A stretch of 64,000 nt of DNA from Flavobacterium aeripolare (GTDB taxonomy: Bacteria > Bacteroidota > Bacteroidia > Flavobacteriales > Flavobacteriaceae), in the NCBI RefSeq assembly GCF_013294025.1, contig NZ_JABSNL010000001.1, forward strand, positions 354,095-418,094, in the 5' to 3' direction. The notes under the pieces are model-generated. The model made no database searches, was not told where the DNA came from, and saw nothing but the letters and a program-made list of their open reading frames with translations. Below, piece by piece: positions 43,639 to 54,057 of the stretch. A program made the position numbers and the translations under genes. Every line of letters starts with the position of its first letter. Position 1 is the first letter of the stretch.

Positions 43639-45423
43639 ATGTTCAAAAAAATAAAGTCTAAATTAGAAGGAATCATTGCTTGGTCACAGTCCATGTTGAC
43701 TGAAAAGCAATTTATCTTTTTATCTAGTATATTAGTGGGTATCACGTCAGCGTTTGCGGTGATTGTTTTAAAAACATTTGCACACTGGGTTTTTTCATTT
43801 GCGACCTACATCAACGGAATATTAAAGTTAAGTTTTATAAATAGTATTCTTCCTATTGCTGGACTTGTGCTGACTGTTTTTGTGGTAAAACGTTTTCTAG
43901 GAGGTTCTATAGAAAAAGGAACTTCGCAAATTTTATATTCAGTTGCTAAGAAAGCCAGCATTATTCAAAAGAAACAAATGTATGCTCAAATCTTTACTAG
44001 TTCCTTAACGGTAGGTTTGGGAGGATCAGCAGGACTTGAAAGCCCGATTGTGGTTACTGGAGCAGCCTTTGGGTCAAACTACGCTCAAAAATACAAATTA
44101 AGCTATAAAGACCGTACGTTGCTTATTGGTTGTGGAGTAGCAGCCGGAATTGCAGCAGCCTTTAACGCTCCCATCGCAGGAGTATTATTTGCGGTAGAAT
44201 TTCTACTTGTTGATGTAAGTATCTCTGCTTTTACACCTATTATGATTGCTGCAGCGACAGGAGCATTAGTATCTGTAATAGCGCTAGACGAAACAATATT
44301 ATTAAACTTTAGACAACAACAAGTATTCGATTATCATAAAATTCCTTTTTACATATTACTGGGTATACTTACCGGTTTTATTTCTATTTATTACACGCGA
44401 TATTTCCAGCGAACTGAACATTTTTTTCATAAGCTAAAAATGAATCCTTACAAGAAAGCCTTGTTTGGTGCTGCAATGTTAGCTGTATTAATTTTTATAT
44501 TTCCAACACTTTTTGGAGAGGGTTATGAAAGTATTAAAGTTTTATCAGATAATAATCCTGGTAAAATATTAGAGAATACTTTATTTAGCGAATTCAGAGA
44601 CAACAATTGGGTATTATTAGCATTTGTAGGTTTGACTATGATGTTAAAAGTTTTTGCGACTGGAATTACATTAGGAGCTGGTGGAAATGGAGGTAATTTT
44701 GCTCCTTCCCTATTTGTTGGTTCGTACGTGGGTTTTGTTTTTTCGAAATTCATAAACATGACAGGGCTTACGCATCTACCGGTGAGTAACTTTACTATGA
44801 TAGGAATGGCAGGTATATTGAGTGGATTGTTTCATGCTCCTCTTACTGCGATATTTCTAATTGCTGAGATTACTGGCGGGTACAGCCTGATGTTACCTTT
44901 AATGTTAGTCTCCTCGATAAGTTTTGCTATATCTAAACGTTTTGAAAAACACTCGATGGATGTTAAAGAATTAGCTAAAAAAGGCCACGCATTTACAAGC
45001 AATAAAGATACCAATGTACTTTCTACACTAGAAACAAGTGCCATTATACAAACAGACTACTTGACGCTATCTCCAGACGAAAATTTAGAGAAATTGGTAG
45101 ATTTGATTTCGCATTCAAACCAAGTGATATTTGCAGTCGTCGATGCTGATAAACATTTAATTGGCGTGATTCATTTTAACAATATTAGAGAAATCATCTT
45201 TAACTCATATCGTGTGAAGTACACCTTAGTTCAAGATATCATGGTAGAACCCGGAGAGGTCGTTTATCCTTTTAATAGTATGGAAACGGTAATGAATAAA
45301 TTTGAGCGATCAAAAATGACATTCCTACCGGTAATTAAGGATGAAATATATTTTGGTTTTATATCTAAGTCCGTTGCTTTAGAAGCCTATAGAAGTAAGT
45401 TAAAAGCTATGACTATAGAATAG
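43639..45423 (+). CDS. ClC-type chloride channel/transporter with CBS domains
   Basis: 594 residues. About ten membrane helices in residues 20-440. The selectivity/gate region is GSAGLESPIVVTGAAFGS (near 132) with a Glu at the gating position, and GGNGGNFAPSLFVGSYVG in the later filter. The C-terminal 120 residues (470-594) contain two CBS-like modules, DYLTLSPDENLEKLVDLI and VEPGEVVYPFNSMETVMNKF, which often bind adenine nucleotides. It could be a channel or an H+/Cl- antiporter. Single-gene unit with its own terminator. Confidence 0.93.
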   Translation: MFKKIKSKLEGIIAWSQSMLTEKQFIFLSSILVGITSAFAVIVLKTFAHWVFSFATYINGILKLSFINSILPIAGLVLTVFVVKRFLGGSIEKGTSQILYSVAKKASIIQKKQMYAQIFTSSLTVGLGGSAGLESPIVVTGAAFGSNYAQKYKLSYKDRTLLIGCGVAAGIAAAFNAPIAGVLFAVEFLLVDVSISAFTPIMIAAATGALVSVIALDETILLNFRQQQVFDYHKIPFYILLGILTGFISIYYTRYFQRTEHFFHKLKMNPYKKALFGAAMLAVLIFIFPTLFGEGYESIKVLSDNNPGKILENTLFSEFRDNNWVLLAFVGLTMMLKVFATGITLGAGGNGGNFAPSLFVGSYVGFVFSKFINMTGLTHLPVSNFTMIGMAGILSGLFHAPLTAIFLIAEITGGYSLMLPLMLVSSISFAISKRFEKHSMDVKELAKKGHAFTSNKDTNVLSTLETSAIIQTDYLTLSPDENLEKLVDLISHSNQVIFAVVDADKHLIGVIHFNNIREIIFNSYRVKYTLVQDIMVEPGEVVYPFNSMETVMNKFERSKMTFLPVIKDEIYFGFISKSVALEAYRSKLKAMTIE

Positions 45424-45458
45424 TTTTTATCAGTGATACACTTGTAAAGCACAAAATA

Positions 45459-45490
45459 AAAACACTTCTTTCATGGTAGTGTTTTTTTTG
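45459..45490 (+). terminator. terminator of the ClC gene
   Basis: Stem AAAACACT / AGTGTTTT with an 11-nt loop, then T-run. Confidence 0.8.
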
Positions 45491-45614
45491 CTATATTTCT
45501 AAAATAATAGCACCAAAGTTCGTGTTTGAGGGCACACAAATACCTCAATTTAACCTAAAAATATACATTAGAAATTACTGTCCCAATACTGTATTTTCTA
45601 ATTCCACTAAACCT

Positions 45615-46358
45615 ATGACAATTAAAGCCATAATCGTAGACGACGACTTAAAATCAAGAGAGTTAATTCATAACTTTTGTAAAATCTTCAGTGACGATAA
45701 AATCACAATTGTAGATTTGTGCAGTTCTGTTGATGAAGCAATCCTATCTATCGATACTAACAAACCTGATTTGGTTTTTTTAGATATAGACATGCCACAA
45801 AAAAATGGTTTCGAACTAGTTCGCCATTATACGTCAGTTCCATTTGAAATCGTGTTTGTAACTGGTCATGCTAACGAGTATGTAGAAGCAATCAAGTGCA
45901 GTGCCTTAGATTATTTAATGAAACCAATCAATCCCTTAAATATTAAATCGATAATAGATCGATTCGAACATAAAACTGGGATAAATAGAAATCAAGATAG
46001 ATTTGAAGTTTTAAAAAACAATTTGAGTTCTAGTAATCAGTCTATAATACTGCCTAATAATGACGGATTTAAAGTTGTCGTTGTTAGCGAAATCATTTAC
46101 TGTGAAACGGGTAACGGAAATGGAAAATGTACCATTGAAACAGCTACTGAAACTATTGTTGTTTCTAAATCGTTGAAAGAGATTTTTCAATTGCTTGCTG
46201 ATGACACATTCTTAAAAGTGAGTAGTAGCGCAGTTGTAAATAAAAAATTCATAAAGTCATTCCATACCAAAAACAAAAAATTGACGCTCTTAAATGACTA
46301 TGCAATCACTGTTACAGAGTATAATAAATCAAGCCTAATGGATGCGATTAGTCAGTAA
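45615..46358 (+). CDS. LytTR family response regulator
   Basis: 247 residues from ATG at 45615; the frame to 45522 uses an alternative start and gives no REC-domain N-terminus. REC domain: IKAIIVDDDLKSRELI, phosphoacceptor Asp about 57 in VFLDIDMPQKNG, conserved Lys about 103 in DYLMKPIN. The C-terminal LytTR DNA-binding domain is at about 140-247 (EIIYCETGNGNGKCTIETA, SLKEIFQLLADD). It overlaps the kinase gene by 17 bp, so the two are translated together as a two-component pair. Confidence 0.94.
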   Translation: MTIKAIIVDDDLKSRELIHNFCKIFSDDKITIVDLCSSVDEAILSIDTNKPDLVFLDIDMPQKNGFELVRHYTSVPFEIVFVTGHANEYVEAIKCSALDYLMKPINPLNIKSIIDRFEHKTGINRNQDRFEVLKNNLSSSNQSIILPNNDGFKVVVVSEIIYCETGNGNGKCTIETATETIVVSKSLKEIFQLLADDTFLKVSSSAVVNKKFIKSFHTKNKKLTLLNDYAITVTEYNKSSLMDAISQ

Positions 46359-49329
46359 TTACATTCTTCTTTTTTTATTGTTGACTACTGCTCTTTCTAG
46401 CGCGCAGTACCGTCCTTCAAAAAACTACTCTACCGCCGATGGTTTAGCTAGCAATGCCGTACGATCTCTATTTCTTGACAAAAATCACGAACTATGGGTA
46501 GGGACAGAGAATGGTATTTCTAAATTTGAAAACGGACACTTTTCATCCCTTGTTTTACCTAAAATAATCACCAATAATAGCTGTTGGGATATCGCCCAAG
46601 ATGCCCAGGGTAATATGTGGTTTGCAACCTATGGCGGCGGTGTTTTTAAATATGATGGAGAAAAATACAGCCTCTTTGACAATCGTAAAGGACTACCAGA
46701 TGACCGCGCTCACAAACTACTTTCTTACAAGAACAAGATCTATGTGGGTACCGAATTAGGAATTGCTATCATTGATATAAAAACAAATAAACTAGTAGTT
46801 CCTAAAGGAAGCATGCCGCATTACGGCGTATTTATAGTAACTGATTTCATGCTATATAAAGATGAAGTCTACTTCTCTACATCTAATGAAGGTATTTTTA
46901 AAGTAGTAATAAAAAATGATATTCCGCGTATTGAGCAAGTATTTGCAGTGGAACATGCGTTCTCATTAGGTCTCTATGACGGTCAATTATTTGCGGGAAA
47001 TAAAGCGACTCTTAATCAATTCGAAATTAAAAATGTACTTGCAAATAAAGCAGCAACTAAAAGTTTTGGGAATACTACGGTTTGGGATTATGCGATAGAC
47101 AAGGAAGGCACTTTATATGCAGCAGCCTGGGGCGTATTTGATCAAAGCGGTGGCCTCTACACTATAGCCAACAATAAAATGACTGCTATTTCAAAAGAAT
47201 ATGGAATAGATTCTCCCAATATTTTAAACGTAGTCTACAATCCTAAAAATGAGGTTTTATATGTAGGATCAAAAGACCGCGGAATATATGAAGTACAATT
47301 AGGTAGCACTATTGACTACAATCCGTTTGCTAATAAGAAGGTAATAGATTTTGAAATAGTAGCTGATCACAAAGTTATAGCACACGAAGATGGGCTTTCC
47401 TTTTTAGATGGTTCGAATGTGATTTCGAAAACAATTACTAACGAAACTTTCAAGAAATACGAAGTAGACTATATCAGCAATGATAAAAACAACGTACCTA
47501 CACACAAAGAAGGCTACTTTGAATTAGACTATAAAATTCCAGCTACTCAAATTGAATTTTATGAGTTAATCAAGCACCAGCAATCATTATGGCTAACTAG
47601 TAATATAGGTATTTACGAAATTAACTTCGCAGCTGAGATTATCAATTACCTACCCTTACATAGTTATAAAATAGAATTTACAAAGGATCACAAATTTATT
47701 GAAACAATCCCTTATGCTGGTGTGCGCATTTATGATGACGTATACAATTTAAGAGCAAAACACTACTCTGAGTTTGATAAAAATACGCCGTTAAATGTTG
47801 TAGGTATATTAAATAACCGAGATAAGGCGTATTTTATATCCTTGTTTCAAGGGTTGTATACCTATGTGAATAAGGAGTGTCAGTCATTATTGAGCGCTAA
47901 TATATGGAAAGAAGACAAATTAAAATTTATTACTAAAAACCAAGATAGCAACTTAATTATTGCTTCCGAGCTAGGTGGAGTAACTATTGTAGATGATTCA
48001 AAATCTTTTAAAATTCTTCAAAATATTCCAAAAAGCCAGTTGATGGGAAATACCATAAGCTTTCTAGAATCATATAAAAATTATATTTTGATAGGTACTG
48101 ATCTGGGGATTAACATTTATCACAATGGCGTCTTACAATTATTTGACAAAGATCAAGGATTGAAAGATGCAGAAATAACAAGTTCAAAATTATCTGGAAA
48201 CAGCTTATGGTTGGGTACCAAAAAAGGCTTTTATACTATCAATTTAGATAAATTGACGGCAGATAAAAGCACTATTTCTAGTATCGAAATAAAAGATATA
48301 AAAATAAATTCAGTACCTATTTCGCGAAAATATTTTAAATGGATGCGCTACACTGGAGAAGAGCTAATTTGCGATTACAACCAGAATACGATTGCAATTG
48401 ACTTCATGCCAAAAGGCCACTCCTACTCAAATAAATTAAGATTTAGATACCGCTTAAAGGAAAGTAATCAATGGAGTCCGTACTCTGATAAGCCATTTGT
48501 TTATTTATCTTATCTGCCAGCAGACGACTACAAATTAGAAATTGAAGTAACTGATTTGCACTCAGGGAAAATTAGAAACTTTAAAATTTTAGAGATAAAT
48601 ATCAAGCAGCCATTTTGGGAGACAACATGGTTTATGGCTTTGATTGCCCTAATCACTATCCTAATAATTGTATTAATTACTGCCAATATAAAAAAACAAA
48701 CCAAACAAAAAGCTGCAAATGACCGGGAACTTTCTAAGGCTAAGTTAGAAGCCTTACTAAGTAAGATGAATCCCCATTTTACGTTTAACGCCTTAACGAG
48801 TATTCAAAGTTTTGTGTTTAACAAAGACGTCATCGACTCCAGCATTTACATAAGTGAAGTTGCCAATTTAATGCGACAGACACTAGATAATTCATCCAAA
48901 CAAACCATCAGTATCGAGGATGAAATTAACTATTTGCAAACCTATATTTTAATAGAGAATAAAAGATTTGAGGATCGAATTTTACATAAAATCAGTGTAG
49001 ATACAGCCTTAGATCAGGAAGAGGTTTCGATCCCAACAATGTTACTGCAACCCTTTATAGAAAACATCTTTAAGCACGCATTTAACGACAAACACTTGAA
49101 TCCGAAATTTGAAATTACCTTTAAAAAGCTCGGTCAAGAATATGTCCAAATTTCGATTATAGATAACGGCTACGGAAAAAAAGAATCTGCAAGCAAACAC
49201 ATATCAAAAGGATTATCTATTGCTAGGGAACGCTTACAAATCATGCAACCTGATAATATTAATCCAATACAATTAAAATTTGCAGCAACCGGAACTACTG
49301 TCGTGATAACATTGTTTCTTGAAAATTAA
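46342..49329 (+). CDS. two-component sensor: propeller/YYY histidine kinase (LytS-type)
   Basis: 995 residues. Signal peptide to about 21 (TALSSAQYRPSKNYSTADG), then Reg_prop beta-propeller repeats (LWVGTENGISKFENG, MWFATYGGGVFKYDG, LWLGTKKGFYTINLD), so the sensor is periplasmic. A YYY domain follows at about 680-750 (LRFRYRLKESNQWSPYSDKP), a single TM about 760-783, then the LytS-type kinase with SKMNPHFTFNALTSIQSF (His about 812) and ATPase box TMLLQPFIENIFKHAF. The kinase lacks the separate DHp/HATPase layout of EnvZ-type kinases. Ligand not known. Partner is the overlapping LytTR regulator. Confidence 0.93.
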   Translation: MRLVSNYILLFLLLTTALSSAQYRPSKNYSTADGLASNAVRSLFLDKNHELWVGTENGISKFENGHFSSLVLPKIITNNSCWDIAQDAQGNMWFATYGGGVFKYDGEKYSLFDNRKGLPDDRAHKLLSYKNKIYVGTELGIAIIDIKTNKLVVPKGSMPHYGVFIVTDFMLYKDEVYFSTSNEGIFKVVIKNDIPRIEQVFAVEHAFSLGLYDGQLFAGNKATLNQFEIKNVLANKAATKSFGNTTVWDYAIDKEGTLYAAAWGVFDQSGGLYTIANNKMTAISKEYGIDSPNILNVVYNPKNEVLYVGSKDRGIYEVQLGSTIDYNPFANKKVIDFEIVADHKVIAHEDGLSFLDGSNVISKTITNETFKKYEVDYISNDKNNVPTHKEGYFELDYKIPATQIEFYELIKHQQSLWLTSNIGIYEINFAAEIINYLPLHSYKIEFTKDHKFIETIPYAGVRIYDDVYNLRAKHYSEFDKNTPLNVVGILNNRDKAYFISLFQGLYTYVNKECQSLLSANIWKEDKLKFITKNQDSNLIIASELGGVTIVDDSKSFKILQNIPKSQLMGNTISFLESYKNYILIGTDLGINIYHNGVLQLFDKDQGLKDAEITSSKLSGNSLWLGTKKGFYTINLDKLTADKSTISSIEIKDIKINSVPISRKYFKWMRYTGEELICDYNQNTIAIDFMPKGHSYSNKLRFRYRLKESNQWSPYSDKPFVYLSYLPADDYKLEIEVTDLHSGKIRNFKILEINIKQPFWETTWFMALIALITILIIVLITANIKKQTKQKAANDRELSKAKLEALLSKMNPHFTFNALTSIQSFVFNKDVIDSSIYISEVANLMRQTLDNSSKQTISIEDEINYLQTYILIENKRFEDRILHKISVDTALDQEEVSIPTMLLQPFIENIFKHAFNDKHLNPKFEITFKKLGQEYVQISIIDNGYGKKESASKHISKGLSIARERLQIMQPDNINPIQLKFAATGTTVVITLFLEN

Positions 49330-49368
49330 AATTAAATTATAGCGCAGAATATTACTGATATAGCATAG

Positions 49369-49398
49369 AAACCCCAAATTACGATTTGGGGTTTTTTA
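49369..49398 (+). terminator. terminator of the two-component operon
   Basis: Stem AACCCCAAAT / ATTTGGGGTT with TACG loop, followed by TTTT. Confidence 0.88.
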
Positions 49399-49597
49399 TT
49401 GTTTTATAAATTTTTAATTTCGACTTTAAATCCCCAAACATTTTTAGATACAGTGCCCTTAATGGTTTGCTTTGTCATCTAAATCACACAAGAAAAAATA
49501 AGCTGATTTGTAAACATGATTTACATCTTTTAAGATTTTGCCATTATAGCAAGATGAATTTAAAAACATATAACCAAACTAAATTTTACATAGTCCC

Positions 49598-50032
49598 ATG
49601 ATTGACCCTGACCGACCATATAGCCGATTAGCAATTGATATTCAATTTGCAAAAATCAAAGCGAGTATGCAAAAAGCTGCTTTAGTAAGAGGTGGTGATG
49701 GTCGCGCTTTATACATAGATGTCTATACTGGTAAAACGCTTAGAGGAGGCGATCCTTATGACTACGAGCACATACGCTCCTCTGAAGAATTGTTTACTAA
49801 ATACAAATCGATTCTTACCGACGAGCAAATTGCACAAGTAGTCAATTGCCCTGAGAATGTTGCAGTAACCTTGAGAACCATAAACCAGTCTAAAGGTAAA
49901 AAACGCATGGAAGTGTGGATGAATCATAGCGAAAATATTATTAATAATGGGGTTGACTTGAAACTAGCCTTTCACAACTTAAAAAAAGCTGATCTAGGTA
50001 TTTTGAAAATGGTTGAGAGTTTTACAAAATAG
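49598..50032 (+). CDS. small HNH-like protein
   Basis: 144 residues, no signal peptide or TM. It is not a recognised family, but it contains an HNH-nuclease-like layout: DYEHIRSSEEL (His about 58) and, about 30 residues on, NVAVTLRTINQSKGKKRMEV (Asn about 87 and 96, Lys about 99). The HNH fold needs H...N...N/H in this order. The upstream Asp/Tyr differ from a classical D-x-DHI. So it may be a degenerate or divergent nuclease. It stands alone between the two-component operon and uvrA. Function is a hypothesis. Confidence 0.55.
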   Translation: MIDPDRPYSRLAIDIQFAKIKASMQKAALVRGGDGRALYIDVYTGKTLRGGDPYDYEHIRSSEELFTKYKSILTDEQIAQVVNCPENVAVTLRTINQSKGKKRMEVWMNHSENIINNGVDLKLAFHNLKKADLGILKMVESFTK

Positions 50033-50163
50033 CTAGTACTGAACAATTTGTGATCTAATGAAAGATTTGCAGCGCCCAAAAAAAGGAACAGCATAGAATA
50101 AAAAATTCAATAAAAAGAAGATACCAGCGAGAGGATATCAAGAACATAAAAATTAAAATTATC

Positions 50164-50460
50164 ATGCTACAAATATTATTGAACACCACCACCACTGCTA
50201 TTAAATATATTGTATGGGTTTCACTAGTTATAGTCGCTATACCGTTAATGATCTATTCGTTTTTGAATTTGTACTTTTATGAATTCACGATGGAAATGGG
50301 CTTTGGATTTTGGATATTATTTTCGGTACTTACCGTTATAGGATTTGTTGTCTTGCTAAAACCAATTTTTTGGATTCTTGAAGGTATAGAAACACTAGTT
50401 GAATTAGTATTAAATAAGGCTCAAAATAATAATCCCACTGAGTCATGCATTTGTAAATAA
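50164..50460 (+). CDS. small two-helix membrane protein
   Basis: 98 residues, with TM segments at about 16-36 (IVWVSLVIVAIPLMIYSFL) and 47-75 (GFGFWILFSVLTVIGFVVLL), then a short tail with acidic and Asn residues. No family identified. It lies 131 bp after the HNH-like gene, on the same strand. Confidence 0.5.
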   Translation: MLQILLNTTTTAIKYIVWVSLVIVAIPLMIYSFLNLYFYEFTMEMGFGFWILFSVLTVIGFVVLLKPIFWILEGIETLVELVLNKAQNNNPTESCICK

Positions 50461-50530
50461 TCCTAAGCTGGACATTACTACTTCTTCTTCCACAATATTC
50501 TTACGTAATTAAAACTTCTATTCGTATTAA

Positions 50531-50612
50531 ATAGCCCCGATTGCAGTGAAAATCCTTATTAGGCAAGTGTTTTGCCTGATAAGATTGAAACGAAAAGCGG
50601 GAGGGAATTATG
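50531..50612 (+). repeat. intergenic element copy 2 (TAGCCCYGAT hairpin)
   Basis: ATAGCCCCGATTGCAGTGAA, then a hairpin with arms CTTATTAGGCAA / TTGCCTGATAAG, ending AAAGCGGGA. Shares layout with 33634: a TAGCCCYGAT start, GCARYGR, hairpin, and an AGC-GGGA-like end. Likely a Flavobacterium interspersed element, role unknown. Confidence 0.55.
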
Positions 50613-50698
50613 TTGTGAACAATTTATATTCTGCTTCCAAATTTCATATAATAAACTGCTAACGCATTGATTTTAACATAAACTTCTAAAGTGTTCTA

Positions 50699-50728
50699 TT
50701 GAAAGAATAAATCAAAAGATTAACTTTG
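50699..50728 (+). promoter_or_regulatory. uvrA promoter
   Basis: TTG (50699-50701), 19-bp spacer, TAACTTTG (50721-50728). Matches the Bacteroidota promoter consensus in sequence and spacing. The uvrA ATG is at 50744; a TTG in the -7 element is in frame but cannot be the start. Confidence 0.75.
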
Positions 50729-50743
50729 CTTTTTTGCAAAATT

Positions 50744-53572
50744 ATGTTAGATAAAGACAATACAATCGAGGTTCAGGGGGCACGTGTTCACAACCTTAAA
50801 AATATAGATATTTCCATTCCTAGAGAAAAATTAGTGGTAATTACCGGGCTTTCGGGCTCTGGGAAATCATCACTGGCTTTTGATACTATTTATGCTGAAG
50901 GGCAACGCCGTTATGTCGAAACTTTTTCGGCTTATGCGAGACAGTTTCTTGGTGGTTTAGAACGTCCAGACGTGGATAAAATTGACGGACTTTCGCCGGT
51001 GATTGCTATCGAACAAAAAACGACAAGTAAAAGCCCTAGGTCTACTGTGGGAACCATTACAGAGATTTACGATTTCTTACGCCTACTTTATGCTCGTGGC
51101 GCTGATGCTTACAGTTACAATACGGGCGAGAAAATGGTGAGCTACTCTGATGAGCAAATCAAGGAATTAATTATCCAAGATTTTCTAGACAAACGCATCA
51201 ATATTTTGGCTCCCGTTATTAGAGCTAGAAAAGGACATTATGGTGAATTATTTCAGCAAATTGCTAAGCAAGGTTTTTTAAAGGTTAGAGTAAACGGTGA
51301 GGTTCGCGAGATCACTTCGGGAATGAAATTAGATCGTTACAAGACTCACGATATCGAGATTGTAGTTGATCGCATGCTGGTGGAAGATACTGCTGACAAC
51401 CAAAAACGTTTATCTGAAAGTATCAATACTGCCATGCATCATGGTGAAAATGTGTTGATGGTTTTAGACCAAGATTCGAATGAAGTGCGTTACTTTAGTC
51501 GTAATTTGATGTGTCCTACATCTGGGATATCATATCAAAATCCAGAACCAAATTTATTTTCATTTAACTCTCCTAAAGGTGCATGTGATCACTGTAAAGG
51601 TTTGGGAACGATTAACGAAATCAACGTTAAGAAAATCATACCTAATGCGAAGATGTCTATAAAAGCAGGAGGTTTTGCGCCTCTAGGCGAATACAAATCG
51701 TCCTGGATTTTTAAGCAATTAGAAATAATAGGAGAGAAATACAGTTTTAAAAATACAGATCCAATCGAATCTATTCCCGCGGAAGCAATGGAAATGATAT
51801 TGAATGGTGGAAAAGAAAAATTTACCATCAACTCTAAAGATTTAGGAGTTGCTAGAGATTACAAAATAGACTTTGAGGGGATTTCGCATTTTATCAAAAA
51901 CCAATATGATGAAAGCGGATCGACCACTATAAAACGATGGGCGAAGGAATTCATGGACGAAATTAAATGTCCGGTTTGTGAAGGATCTCGTTTAAAGAAA
52001 GAAGCTTTATTTTTTAAAGTAAATGATAAAAATATCGCCGAGCTGTGTGCTATGGATATTTCTGATTTAACGCTTTGGTTTAAAGATTTAGATAAGCACT
52101 TATCAGCAAAACAAAAACGCATTGCTACAGAGGTTGTCAAAGAAATTAAGGATCGATTGAACTTTTTAATGAACGTAGGATTGGATTATTTGGCTCTAAA
52201 TCGAAGTTCAAAATCACTGTCAGGTGGAGAAGCACAGCGCATTCGATTGGCAACACAAATTGGTTCGCAATTAGTAGGTGTACTCTATATTCTCGATGAG
52301 CCAAGCATTGGTTTACACCAAAGAGACAATGAAAAATTGATTCATTCCTTAGAACAATTGCGCGATATAGGAAACTCGGTTATTGTGGTTGAGCATGACA
52401 AAGACATGATTGAACAAGCCGATTATGTAATTGATATAGGTCCGAAGGCAGGGAAATTTGGAGGCGAGATTATCAGCATAGGTACTCCTGCTGAAACTTT
52501 AAAATCAGATACGATTACCGCTCAATATTTGAACGGAAAAATGAAATTTGAGATTCCCAAAAAACGCCGTGAGGGAAATGGAAAATTCTTAAAACTTACG
52601 GGAGCAACAGGAAATAACTTGAAGAATGTTTCTATTGAATTGCCTCTTGGTAAAATGATTTGTGTTACTGGAGTTTCAGGAAGTGGGAAGTCAACTTTAA
52701 TCAACGAGACCCTCTACCCTATTTTGAATGCGTACTATTTTAATGGTGTTAAAAAGCCACAGCCGTATAAAAAAATTGAAGGTCTTGAACATATAGACAA
52801 GGTAATTGCCATTGACCAAAGCCCTATAGGACGAACACCGCGTTCTAATCCTGCTACCTATACTGAAGTTTTTACTGAGATACGCACATTGTTTACTAAA
52901 ACATCTGAAAGTATGATACGTGGATACAAGGCAGGACGATTTAGCTTTAATGTTAAGGGTGGTCGTTGCGAAACTTGTCAAGGTTCCGGAGTGCGTACGA
53001 TTGAGATGAACTTTTTACCTGACGTATATGTTGAATGCGAAACCTGTCAAGGAAAACGATTTAATAGAGAAACACTAGAGATTCGTTTTAAAGGAAAATC
53101 AATTTCTGATGTGTTGGATATGACGGTTGATGAAGCGGTTCCGTTTTTTGAAATGATCCCGAAAATCTACCGTAAATTGAAAACTATTCAGGATGTCGGT
53201 TTGGGATACATAACACTTGGTCAGCAAAGCACAACGCTTTCAGGTGGTGAAGCACAACGTATTAAATTAGCTGGAGAATTATCTAAAAAAGATACCGGAA
53301 ACACCTTTTATATTCTTGACGAACCTACAACTGGTTTGCATTTTGAAGACATTAGAGTGTTAATGGAAGTGATCAATAAGTTAGTTGATAAAGGGAATAC
53401 CATTTTGATTATCGAACACAATATGGATGTGATTAAACTAGCTGATTATATTATCGATATTGGTCCTGAAGGAGGAAAAGGTGGTGGCCAACTCGTTGCC
53501 AAAGGAACTCCTGAAGAAGTAGCCAAAAACAAAAAAAGTTATACGGCAAAGTTCTTGAAAAAAGAATTATAA
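50744..53572 (+). CDS. uvrA: excinuclease ABC subunit A
   Basis: 942 residues from ATG at 50744, normal for UvrA. It recognises DNA damage in nucleotide excision repair, with UvrB. Two ABC ATPase halves: Walker [10 protein letters not shown] (about 35) and GVSGSGKST (about 643), signature [15 protein letters not shown] and [15 protein letters not shown]. Zinc-finger motifs [17 protein letters not shown] and the CETCQGSG...CETCQGKRF pair are intact. The N-terminus [15 protein letters not shown] is family-standard. A terminator follows at 53591. Confidence 0.98.
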   Translation: MLDKDNTIEVQGARVHNLKNIDISIPREKLVVITGLSGSGKSSLAFDTIYAEGQRRYVETFSAYARQFLGGLERPDVDKIDGLSPVIAIEQKTTSKSPRSTVGTITEIYDFLRLLYARGADAYSYNTGEKMVSYSDEQIKELIIQDFLDKRINILAPVIRARKGHYGELFQQIAKQGFLKVRVNGEVREITSGMKLDRYKTHDIEIVVDRMLVEDTADNQKRLSESINTAMHHGENVLMVLDQDSNEVRYFSRNLMCPTSGISYQNPEPNLFSFNSPKGACDHCKGLGTINEINVKKIIPNAKMSIKAGGFAPLGEYKSSWIFKQLEIIGEKYSFKNTDPIESIPAEAMEMILNGGKEKFTINSKDLGVARDYKIDFEGISHFIKNQYDESGSTTIKRWAKEFMDEIKCPVCEGSRLKKEALFFKVNDKNIAELCAMDISDLTLWFKDLDKHLSAKQKRIATEVVKEIKDRLNFLMNVGLDYLALNRSSKSLSGGEAQRIRLATQIGSQLVGVLYILDEPSIGLHQRDNEKLIHSLEQLRDIGNSVIVVEHDKDMIEQADYVIDIGPKAGKFGGEIISIGTPAETLKSDTITAQYLNGKMKFEIPKKRREGNGKFLKLTGATGNNLKNVSIELPLGKMICVTGVSGSGKSTLINETLYPILNAYYFNGVKKPQPYKKIEGLEHIDKVIAIDQSPIGRTPRSNPATYTEVFTEIRTLFTKTSESMIRGYKAGRFSFNVKGGRCETCQGSGVRTIEMNFLPDVYVECETCQGKRFNRETLEIRFKGKSISDVLDMTVDEAVPFFEMIPKIYRKLKTIQDVGLGYITLGQQSTTLSGGEAQRIKLAGELSKKDTGNTFYILDEPTTGLHFEDIRVLMEVINKLVDKGNTILIIEHNMDVIKLADYIIDIGPEGGKGGGQLVAKGTPEEVAKNKKSYTAKFLKKEL

Positions 53573-53590
53573 TCGCGCCTTACATTATAT

Positions 53591-53638
53591 AAATAGCTGT
53601 TGATTTCACTTACGAAATTGGCAGCTATTTTTTTTACT
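53591..53638 (+). terminator. terminator of uvrA
   Basis: Stem AAATAGCTG / CAGCTATTT with inner pairs between GATTTC and GAAATT, then a T-run. Confidence 0.85.
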
Positions 53639-53817
53639 CAGTATCTTAACATGACAATCTTAAAACTCTAGTTTACAATAGTATAATAGAAACATAGCTG
53701 CGCTTTCTAACTTTACCACTACGTTTTATAATAGTGCAAATTACTACCTACTTTGAAGAGAGGTGATTTATGTGTTGCTGTTATTTTCGAAAATAAAAAA
53801 AAGTAAAATATAAGAGT

Positions 53818-54057
53818 ATGGCAAAATCAAGATTAAAAAATCCCGAACAGTATGAAGCTTTAGTTGAGAAAGGATACAGCAAGGAAAAATCAGCACGAAT
53901 TGCAAACACTCCAGATTCAGGAACCAAAGGCGGTAAAGCAAAACCATACGAAGAATGGACCAAAAAGGAACTTTACGATAAAACTAAAATGGTAGGAATA
54001 GAAGGCCGTTCTAAAATGAATAAAGGACAATTAATTGACGCTTTGCGAAATAATTAA
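53818..54057 (+). CDS. small Rho-N-terminal/DUF7218-like protein
   Basis: 79 residues. First half (MAKSRLKNPEQYEALVEKGY, SARIANTPDSG) matches DUF7218-type; the second half (YEEWTKKELYDKTKMVGIEG, then MNKGQLIDALRN) is a Rho_N-like helical extension often found in small nucleic-acid-binding proteins. Cytoplasmic, basic. Such proteins are frequently seen in stress-related loci. Function not defined. Confidence 0.75.
   Translation: MAKSRLKNPEQYEALVEKGYSKEKSARIANTPDSGTKGGKAKPYEEWTKKELYDKTKMVGIEGRSKMNKGQLIDALRNN

Noticed and set aside
45522-45614. N-terminal extension of the LytTR regulator
   Set aside because: The 31 extra residues have no domain features and need an alternative start; MTIKAIIVDD at 45615 is the standard REC start.
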